Origin: Myxococcota bacterium
GTDB lineage: Bacteria > Myxococcota_C > UBA6777
DNA: 12,290 nucleotides
Assembly (NCBI GenBank): GCA_963169055.1
Contig: CAUJFU010000483.1
Coordinates: 1-12,290 of the forward strand
Direction of reading: 5' to 3'
Within the stretch, counting starts at the first letter, position 1, and every line of letters starts with the position of its first letter. Below are positions 1 to 5,396 of this stretch, one piece after another. The notes under the pieces were generated by a model. That model had not been told where the DNA came from. It searched no databases and saw nothing but the letters and a program-made list of their open reading frames with translations. The position numbers and the translations under genes are program-made.

Positions 1-121
1 GAAACATCTCGCCGAGGTTGGCTCCTTTTCCGCCAACCAAAGGCAAAGAGTCTTTTTGAACTGCCGAAAAAGGCAGCGTCCATGCTGTTGAAGTCCTTGG
101 GTCCGAGCTATCGGGGGTCAT
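1..121 (-). CDS. PEP synthase / pyruvate phosphate dikinase-type enzyme, N-terminus only
   Basis: Read on the minus strand from the ATG at 121, 40 codons are visible before the left edge. They end in VGGKGANLGEM, preceded by QKDSLPL. This is the conserved opening of the PPDK N-terminal (PEP/pyruvate-binding, ATP-grasp) domain, which in phosphoenolpyruvate synthases typically reads VGGKGANLGEM or VGGKGASLGEL. Enzymes of this family interconvert pyruvate and PEP using ATP in the cytoplasm. The start is supported by AAAGGA (plus-strand 131-136) nine bases upstream. About 15 residues precede the usual family start, so the N-terminus is slightly extended. The visible part cannot separate PEP synthase from PPDK or from a standalone PEP/pyruvate-binding-domain protein. 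The Cys-rich gene lies 111 bp upstream on the same strand. Confidence 0.8.
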   Translation of the reverse strand, partial: MTPDSSDPRTSTAWTLPFSAVQKDSLPLVGGKGANLGEMF

Positions 122-144
122 GTGCTTTGTTCCTTTGTGGTCCA

Positions 145-191
145 CAAGAAACACCCATACTTTTGGGATGTGCATGGTGTGTTTTTTCTTG
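145..191 (-). terminator. Imperfect inverted repeat, possible terminator after the Cys-rich gene
   Basis: The arms CAAGAAA-CACCCAT (145-158) and ATGGTGTG-TTTCTTG (174-191, with extra T residues) pair imperfectly around a loop of about 15 bases. The element lies between the stop of the Cys-rich gene and the start of the PEP-synthase-type gene. It has no clean run of U after a strong GC stem, so function as an intrinsic terminator is only a suggestion. Confidence 0.25.
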
Positions 192-232
192 TCGGAGTCA
201 GGAGTGGCGCGCTATTGAAGCGGCGGTGGTGA

Positions 233-1165
233 TCAGAAGATGGGGCGCGGGGTGTGTTTGCGGAAGCGGCGGTGGAAAAGAAGAAAGAGCAGCAAGAAGA
301 CGAGAGGGAATGCGTGTGCTGGGTGGGACGTCGTATCGCAAAAGCAGCAGGGACCGGGCATCATATCTTTGAGCGAAAGAGTGCATAGCGAATCTCTCTC
401 GTGTTGCTCGGCAGGGAATCGTTTTTCTTGGATGTCGCCTGCGCATGGTTTGGGGCAAGTATAGATGTGGAGTCCCTCTCTTGTTGCGCATAAGGAACAT
501 TGATGGTCTCCCCCCCCGTCGTACGCCATTTGGGGCGCTTTGTAGATTTGGTTTTTTTGGCAATACACGACAGCAGGGCAATCGCAGTCTGCTTGGGTGT
601 TGGGGGAACAAGCCGTCCATTCTCCGCGCACGCATCGTTGGGTACCTTGTCGGATGCTCTCGCCGGGAGCAGCGGGGACTTGGCAAGCTTGTGATGCGCC
701 TTCGGTGCTGCAAAACCGTTCTTCCGGGATACACCTCTCGAAGGCGCATCGGCTAGAAGGAGAGCAGGCGGAACTCCCGCACTTTTTCTCACATCGGGCG
801 TGACCAAAATAGTCGACGCACGTCTGATCCACCGCGCATAAAACGCCCCAACAAGGCTGATTTCCGATGCAATATCCTCCCAAGCACTGGCGACCTGAAG
901 CACATTCGAATGTACACGTGTGCGGAAAACATTGCTGTTGTTGATTACAAACAAAACCTGTGGGGCAGCGACCCTCTTGGCAAGGACAGGGAAAGTTGTT
1001 TGCTGTGCAGATCAGAACAGGTGGTGGGCTTCTTTCTATCTGTGCTGCGTCAATGTCGGGAAGGTAGTACACTTCTGCGTGTGCTGTTTGTTGGAACGTC
1101 CAGAGCAGGTGTGTTGTGACCAAGAAAGCAAGCAAGGCCAAGCAATTTTGTACATAGCTTTTCAT
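233..1165 (-). CDS. Secreted Cys-rich protein with C-terminal membrane/sorting tail
   Basis: The protein has 310 residues. Residues 1-30 form a signal peptide (MKS, hydrophobic stretch, TAHA before the mature start EVYY), so it is exported. The mature part has 33 cysteines, spaced as in small disulfide-rich repeats (for example CPTGFVC, CASGRQC, CLGGYC). It also carries a GTQRCVRGEWTAC segment of the kind common in secreted myxobacterial proteins. Near the C-terminus a CCFC cluster is followed by about 14 hydrophobic residues (FPLVFLLLFLLF) and a basic end (HRRFRK). This layout of Cys, membrane span and Arg/Lys resembles MYXO-CTERM-type sorting tails, although the tail here is longer than usual. 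The ATG at 1165 has GGAG six bases upstream. A surface or envelope role is inferred and no enzymatic domain is visible. The gene is divergent from the Rieske gene. Confidence 0.8.
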   Translation of the reverse strand: MKSYVQNCLALLAFLVTTHLLWTFQQTAHAEVYYLPDIDAAQIERSPPPVLICTANNFPCPCQEGRCPTGFVCNQQQQCFPHTCTFECASGRQCLGGYCIGNQPCWGVLCAVDQTCVDYFGHARCEKKCGSSACSPSSRCAFERCIPEERFCSTEGASQACQVPAAPGESIRQGTQRCVRGEWTACSPNTQADCDCPAVVYCQKNQIYKAPQMAYDGGGDHQCSLCATREGLHIYTCPKPCAGDIQEKRFPAEQHERDSLCTLSLKDMMPGPCCFCDTTSHPAHAFPLVFLLLFLLFHRRFRKHTPRPIF

Positions 1166-1359
1166 CGATCACTCCGCCGCCGCAAAGAGAAAAATCTTGG
1201 GATCCATCCATCGACTCTAATGCGGGTTGCAAGCTGAATTCAAGAGGACTCCTACAGATAACGGGGAAGGTGGGAGGGGGCGAGGAAAAAATATTTTCTT
1301 TTGCCAAGGAAGTGGCTTATCTTTGTTAAGGTTTTTGTGTTTGCCTTGTCACAAAGGCT

Positions 1360-1377
1360 CTTTCTCCAAGGAGAAAG
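1360..1377 (+). promoter_or_regulatory. Short perfect hairpin covering a ribosome binding site
   Basis: CTTTCTCCAAGGAGAAAG is an inverted repeat with 8-base arms around AA (effectively 7 bp with a CAAG tetraloop). The right arm contains the AAGGAG that would serve as Shine-Dalgarno for the ATG at 1380. Folding of the mRNA would therefore mask that site. It could equally be a DNA operator. The fold and its position are seen; a regulatory role is inferred. Confidence 0.35.
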
Positions 1378-1379
1378 TG

Positions 1380-1424
1380 ATGTCGAAGCCAAAGAAGATC
1401 CGAGGTTGTGATGGAGGGGGTTAG
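1380..1424 (+). CDS. Possible 14-codon leader ORF upstream of the Rieske gene
   Basis: ATG at 1380 begins a 14-codon ORF (MSKPKKIRGCDGGG) with AAGGAG ending six bases before the start. Its TAG stop (1422-1424) directly abuts the ATG of the Rieske gene, and its last codons contain the GGAGG that acts as ribosome binding site for that gene. This geometry suits translational coupling. Translation is not demonstrated. The ORF may simply be fortuitous, since the same frame is open for some distance upstream. Confidence 0.3.
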   Translation: MSKPKKIRGCDGGG

Positions 1425-1742
1425 ATGAAGAGATGGGTGCGCGTTGCCCAAGAATCGGAGGTGATCGCCGCAGGCCGTCACGTGGTGGAGATCGGCGATG
1501 CGCGGATCGCGTTGTTTTCTATCGCAGAGCAAAACAAGATCTATGCGATCGATGATCGTTGTCCGCATGTAGGGGCCTCGCTCGCGGGTGGAAAAGTCGA
1601 AGGGCTGGTGGTTTCGTGTCCGTGGCATCATGCGCGCTTTAGTCTTACGACGGGCGCGAACCTTTCTCCGCCCGACTTTGGGCCTGTGCGTGCGTACTCT
1701 GTGCGCATCGAAGAAGGCTACGTCGAGATCCTTTTGCTATGA
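1425..1742 (+). CDS. Rieske-type [2Fe-2S] ferredoxin
   Basis: This small 105-residue soluble protein is essentially one Rieske domain. The cluster ligands are visible as CPH (Cys46, His48) and CPWHH (Cys65, His68), 16 residues apart as in the family, with the usual GASLAGG between them. Length and layout match dioxygenase-type ferredoxins (BphF-like) and the NirD-like small subunits, which carry electrons to an oxygenase or reductase. No partner oxygenase or reductase is encoded nearby, so the acceptor is unknown. The ATG at 1425 is supported by GGAGG about eight bases upstream and directly follows the stop of a possible leader ORF. There is no signal peptide. It is convergent with the cassette to its right, with 25 bp between the stops. 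Confidence 0.9.
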   Translation: MKRWVRVAQESEVIAAGRHVVEIGDARIALFSIAEQNKIYAIDDRCPHVGASLAGGKVEGLVVSCPWHHARFSLTTGANLSPPDFGPVRAYSVRIEEGYVEILLL

Positions 1743-1744
1743 GT

Positions 1745-1764
1745 CCGCGAATGTCTCGGCGCGG
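1745..1764. terminator. Weak inverted repeat between convergent genes
   Basis: CCGCG (1745-1749) and CGCGG (1760-1764) can pair around a 10-base loop in the 25-bp gap between the Rieske stop and the stop of the convergent gene. Its position suits a bidirectional terminator, but the stem is only five base pairs and no T-run follows. Confidence 0.2.
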
Positions 1765-1767
1765 CAC

Positions 1768-2748
1768 TCACAAAGGAAGGTGTTTTCCAATGTAGCCTAC
1801 GAATATCTCTTTTTTCTCTGGAATAGGAAAGAAGTGAATGCGGCGACCATTTCCCAATTTTAGGTGCCAAAAGCATTCGTAGGCGTTGCCTTCTGGAGCA
1901 GAAAATCTTCGTTGCGAACAGAGATGAGGGTCGTGTTTGACGTTATCTGATTCGTCGGAGGCGTCTTTGAGTGTTGGGTGTCGGATATCGAATTGGCCTG
2001 ATGGCCTTTGCTCTGCGTAATGGTTGAGTTCCGTTAATCGATCGATGATTTGATCGAACAATTTCCCTCCACCCATCTGCGATATCGATTGTTCGCTTTC
2101 TTTGCTCCAGATCAAGTAAGGAAAGAATCGGTTAAATCGCCCAGATAAATCTCTACCCATCTGTAGGGGGGGGAGACAGCTATTTTGCAAAGATTCTTTG
2201 AGCGCATCAACGTGCTCTTCTTTGCTGGCGTGGTGGATCTTGGCTTCTTCTGTGTGGAGTTCGCCTTGTTCGTTGAGGCGTTGCAACTTCGCAACGATGC
2301 AGTGTGTTTCCCACCTTTCAGTCGTCAGGAAGCTGACTGCGACGCCTTGGAAAGCGTGCGCGGCAGAGAGGCCGGCAGCGCTTATCTGATCGAGCAGTAT
2401 CTCCGATTCAGCGTGGCGTGTGGCGTCATCATGTTCGGAGAAGGGATCGTAAAGCGGCGTTCTTGTTGCGACAGCAAGAAAGAAATCCCTTTTTCTCTGT
2501 TCGAGGTGATGGATCGACTCTTGGAGTGGGTAGTCTTTCGCCAAACGCATCTCTGCGTCGTAAAGGGATACACTGCTTCTGAGCAGGAGGTTGTCCCAAA
2601 AACGACCCTTTGTGTCTTTCAACCAAGTATCGAAAGTCAACAGCACCGAGACGAATGATTCCATTTGAGATTGAGCGGCTTGTTTGTCGGTCTGTTGTTC
2701 ACAATCTCGCAAGCAAAGTTCGTTGAAGGTGAGATTAAGGGCGCTCAT
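1768..2748 (-). CDS. Uncharacterised third protein of the DUF262/DUF3696 cassette
   Basis: The protein has 326 residues and belongs to no family I can name. It is predicted soluble, with no signal peptide or membrane span. The N-terminal half (to about residue 110) is rich in amphipathic helix-like sequence (KDTKGRFWDNLLL, LQESIHHLEQRKRDFFLAV). The middle is charged. The last 40 residues look like alternating strands: ECFWHLKLGNGRRIHFFPIP, then EIFVGYIGKHLPL. That ending is reminiscent of the strand core of RelE/HigB-like folds, but this is only a visual impression. Its ATG overlaps the stop of the ATPase gene (ATGA at 2745-2748), so the two are probably translated in coupling and may act in one complex. 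A nuclease, effector or specificity role is possible and unproven. Confidence 0.85.
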   Translation of the reverse strand: MSALNLTFNELCLRDCEQQTDKQAAQSQMESFVSVLLTFDTWLKDTKGRFWDNLLLRSSVSLYDAEMRLAKDYPLQESIHHLEQRKRDFFLAVATRTPLYDPFSEHDDATRHAESEILLDQISAAGLSAAHAFQGVAVSFLTTERWETHCIVAKLQRLNEQGELHTEEAKIHHASKEEHVDALKESLQNSCLPPLQMGRDLSGRFNRFFPYLIWSKESEQSISQMGGGKLFDQIIDRLTELNHYAEQRPSGQFDIRHPTLKDASDESDNVKHDPHLCSQRRFSAPEGNAYECFWHLKLGNGRRIHFFPIPEKKEIFVGYIGKHLPL

Positions 2749-3908
2749 CGTCGAGCGTCCTTTTGGGTGGCAGCTTCTACACGCAACAAGTCACCAAGCC
2801 CTTCTGTGATCTCGTCAAAAAAGCCTTTGGGCCAAGGTTCAATGCGCCCTGCGTGGTCGATTTGGGGAGATTCCACCCAAGAAAAGCTTTCCCCTTCCTC
2901 GGACACACGCTCGATAAAGTGAAGGGCGACTTTTTCGGGAGGTAACCCGCCTTGGGCGACTTCTAGGCGGATGCCGTTGAGGATGTGATCGCTGTGTGAT
3001 TCGACGATGATCTGGATGCCGACGGAGGCGGCTTTTGCGAGCAACCGCCCAAGCTGCCGCTGGCCGCGTGGATGCAAGTGAGCTTCTGGATTTTCGAGAA
3101 TCACCAGATCGTTTGGTTTGGAGGACAAAAGCGCGACGAGCACAGGAAGGGTGTAGGTGATGCCGAAGCCGACGTGGGTTGCTCGATATCTCTTGGTCTC
3201 TGTTCCTCCCTTCACATGGAAAGCATAGCGTATTTGGATTTGATCGAGACTGGGGTGTGCTTCCAAGCGCAAGCGTGTGCCGGGGCATACTTCTGACATC
3301 CAACCTTCGACTTGATACTTTAATTCGTTTCTCTCTTCCTTCGGATAAAGGAGCTCTTTTCTTTGAATTTTTTCTTCTCCGTAGAGGGACAGGAAGTGCG
3401 CTGTAAATTCGCCACTGGTTCCAATATTTCTTTGCGTCGAAACCATGAGATCAGAAAACCCATAAGAGACGCGAGGCCCGATGCGTTCGGCATGTAGCGT
3501 TTGGCAAGAGGAGTCCGAGAAAAGACTCAAGCCTCGGAGCGATTCTTCATTCGGGCAAGAAAGCAGTTCCAAGTAGCGGCCTTCGAGTTTTTCTTTTGAG
3601 AAGCTGGGGATCGAGAAAACCCATGTAGCTTGCCCATGTTCCCAAGACAGACCGATCTCGCCCTCATCTTCGACTGCATATTCGTAACGCACATCTTCGA
3701 CCGTTCCCAATTTGGCAAGATCGCCCTGCAAGGAAAGCCCGGGTTTGGGGAGGCTTTTTTGTTGGTAGGACTGGCGCAAAACCAGAAGAGCCTGAAGGAT
3801 CGAGCTTTTTCCTGCGCCGTTTTGGCCCGAAAGCAAAGTCAAGGCCCCAAGGTCGAGTTCTTGGTCTACGAAAGATTTCCAATTTTTTAATCGAATGCTT
3901 CGCAACAT
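2745..3908 (-). CDS. AAA family ATPase with C-terminal DUF3696 (SMC/OLD-like)
   Basis: The protein has 387 residues and an ABC/SMC-type ATPase core. Walker A is GQNGAGKSS (residues 28-36), a signature-like region is THVGFGITYTLPVL (244-257), and Walker B is LVILENPEAHLHP (268-280) with its catalytic Glu. A switch motif VESHSDHILNGIR follows (302-314). The ending GRIEPWPKGFFDE (354-366) is the hallmark of DUF3696. Such ATPases act with partner nucleases in many defence modules. Proteins of the OLD class carry a TOPRIM nuclease, which is absent here, so the effector must be another subunit. I chose the ATG at 3908 over one at 3941: AAAGGA lies about seven bases upstream, the protein starts at the canonical strand LRSIRLKNWKSF, and the longer start would overlap the DUF262 stop. 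The upstream stop is ten bases away and the downstream gene overlaps by ATGA. Confidence 0.93.
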   Translation of the reverse strand: MLRSIRLKNWKSFVDQELDLGALTLLSGQNGAGKSSILQALLVLRQSYQQKSLPKPGLSLQGDLAKLGTVEDVRYEYAVEDEGEIGLSWEHGQATWVFSIPSFSKEKLEGRYLELLSCPNEESLRGLSLFSDSSCQTLHAERIGPRVSYGFSDLMVSTQRNIGTSGEFTAHFLSLYGEEKIQRKELLYPKEERNELKYQVEGWMSEVCPGTRLRLEAHPSLDQIQIRYAFHVKGGTETKRYRATHVGFGITYTLPVLVALLSSKPNDLVILENPEAHLHPRGQRQLGRLLAKAASVGIQIIVESHSDHILNGIRLEVAQGGLPPEKVALHFIERVSEEGESFSWVESPQIDHAGRIEPWPKGFFDEITEGLGDLLRVEAATQKDARR

Positions 3909-3918
3909 GGATTTTCCT

Positions 3919-5055
3919 TTATTTCTTTGAGAGATATGCAATCAACGCCAACGTGCCGATGCCGAGCAAGCCACCAACAAGCAAGTCTTGTTGCTGTTTT
4001 TCTTCGATCGAGTTTTTTTCTTGTTCTATTTTTCCTCGAAGGCTTTCAAGCAAGCCGTCAAGGTATGTAGAGGGAACATATTCGATTTGCCCCATCCATT
4101 CGAAAAGCCGATCTTCGTTTTTTTGGTTTGCGGACGGAGCGGCTTGAGCGATTTCCATCAAAGCCAAGCCGATCTCTTCCCTTGCGTGGGATGCTTTGGG
4201 CAAATGTGCGATCAACCCTTCTTGTCGGAGTGTCTCCTCTGCTTTTTGAAGAAACGAACGTACTTGTGTATTGGAGGCCAGTTCTCGGGCGATTTGGTTG
4301 GAGAAGGTGGTGGAGTGGGCTTGCAAGCGTCGAATGATCGCGTATTTTGCTTGGCGAGCGGAGCCTTTTTCGATGGTGTGAAGCGTCCAGCGGCTTTCGA
4401 GTATCTTTCTTTGGAGGGGGCGTGGCAATTCATCGTAAGATTTGCCTTCGTATTGCGGGAAAAATTCGAGTCCTTGTAAGGTTAGAGATTTGTCGACGAG
4501 AAAGGAACGGCATGATTGGACTCTTTGTTCTCCGTCATAAAGCAGCCAGTGATCGTCCTGTTGAACGCCGAGCCAGATCGGTGGCAGCGGGAGTGCAAGC
4601 ATCAAAGATTCGATCCATCGGCTTTGTGCAATGGTAGACCAGAGCGTGTTGGTTTGCGACTCTGGAAAAAGCTCAAAGCGCGTCAACCATTTTTTTCTTT
4701 TGATATGTTCCATGATCTCGCCGAGTGGGATCAGGCGCGTTTCAAAACGTAATTCAGCGAGGTCCTCTCTATCGACGGGTTCTGTGGGCTGGATCGTCTC
4801 TTGGGGGGAAGTGGATAATTGCAATTGCTCAAAAGCGTTTTGCAGGGCGGACAGAGACTGTTCCTTGTCGAGGTTCGTTGTGGGGTCTTGCAACGTGCGA
4901 AGTGTGTCGACGAAATGTTCAAGGCGATCCAATGGCTCGCTTTGGAGCATCTTTGGATTGGAAAAGCTTTCGCGGATCAAAGAGATGAATTTTTCTTGGA
5001 TTTTTCTGCGTTTTTTTAGTAGTGTAAGAGGCTCTTTCTTCAAGGTTTTTCTCAC
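3919..5055 (-). CDS. DUF262 (ParB/GmrSD-N-like) protein with C-terminal membrane anchor
   Basis: Numbered from GTG at 5055, this is a 378-residue protein. The first 100 residues are helical and charged. DUF262 hallmarks follow: RWIESLMLALPLPPIWL (146-162), then YDGEQR (173-178) in place of the usual DGQQR, then GKSYDELPRPLQRKI. DUF262 domains in GmrSD and SspE use this motif for nucleotide hydrolysis and nuclease function. Those proteins also carry an HNH (DUF1524) domain, and none is visible here. Instead there is a helical region, a short coiled-coil-like stretch (KIEQEKNSIEEKQQQ) and a hydrophobic span (about 357-375) ending in KK, so the protein may be tail-anchored with its body in the cytoplasm. 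The start is uncertain. The frame is open upstream to 5304, but that part does not look coding. GTG 5055 lacks a clear Shine-Dalgarno, and TTG 5043 and ATG 4950 are alternatives. First gene of the cassette. Confidence 0.85.
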   Translation of the reverse strand: MRKTLKKEPLTLLKKRRKIQEKFISLIRESFSNPKMLQSEPLDRLEHFVDTLRTLQDPTTNLDKEQSLSALQNAFEQLQLSTSPQETIQPTEPVDREDLAELRFETRLIPLGEIMEHIKRKKWLTRFELFPESQTNTLWSTIAQSRWIESLMLALPLPPIWLGVQQDDHWLLYDGEQRVQSCRSFLVDKSLTLQGLEFFPQYEGKSYDELPRPLQRKILESRWTLHTIEKGSARQAKYAIIRRLQAHSTTFSNQIARELASNTQVRSFLQKAEETLRQEGLIAHLPKASHAREEIGLALMEIAQAAPSANQKNEDRLFEWMGQIEYVPSTYLDGLLESLRGKIEQEKNSIEEKQQQDLLVGGLLGIGTLALIAYLSKK

Positions 5056-5396
5056 GTTCGCGAGGTACGTGGGTCGCTGAGGGGTCCCGTCCGTGAATAA
5101 GGAGCAGGCATGAAAGATCGCAGAACGTAGCCTGAGCAAGCGGGAAAAGCAAGGGATGGATCGTTGTTGGGGTGAGGGTGGGCGAGTTCGATCGACAGCG
5201 CAGAGCGGCTTGTTATAGGATAGGAGTGGCGCAGTCGCCCAAAATCCCTCGTGTTCGCGCCGTTCCAAGCGGCGGTGCTGTTTGTGAGAAACACTCTCGA
5301 TCACCCCGCCAAAACGGGGTCAAGGGGCGACAGTCCCTTGCGGGGTGTGGGGTGGAACCCCACAAAAACCATCGAGCTACGTTCGTTCTATTCGAT
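5056..5396. other. Intergenic spacer of about 340 bp upstream of the cassette
   Basis: The spacer lies between the SUMF1-gene stop and the DUF262 gene start, both on the minus strand. It should hold the cassette promoter, but I found no convincing -35/-10 pair. Several frames are open across it, yet none has family-like sequence or a ribosome binding site. The only clear structure is the GC-rich folded repeat at 5302-5364. Confidence 0.6.
5302..5364. repeat. GC-rich multi-hairpin intergenic element
   Basis: Three nested or adjacent inverted repeats are visible. An outer stem CACCCCG/CGGGGTG (5302-5308 with 5341-5347) encloses an inner stem CAAGGG/CCCTTG (5321-5326 with 5335-5340). Next to it is a strong hairpin, TGTGGGGTGGAACCCCACA (5346-5364, 8-bp arms). 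The pattern of G-run, short loop and C-run is like the dispersed GC-rich hairpin repeats common in high- and mid-GC genomes. A smaller relative (GGGGC-GCA-GCCCC) lies at 11667-11679. It sits downstream of the SUMF1 gene and could help terminate that operon, though no proper U-run follows. Confidence 0.5.

Noticed and set aside
5056-5304. N-terminal extension of the DUF262 frame to 5304
   Set aside because: The extra 83 residues look like translated spacer, the region has competing open frames, and it reaches the GC-rich repeat. The helical start near 5055 fits better.
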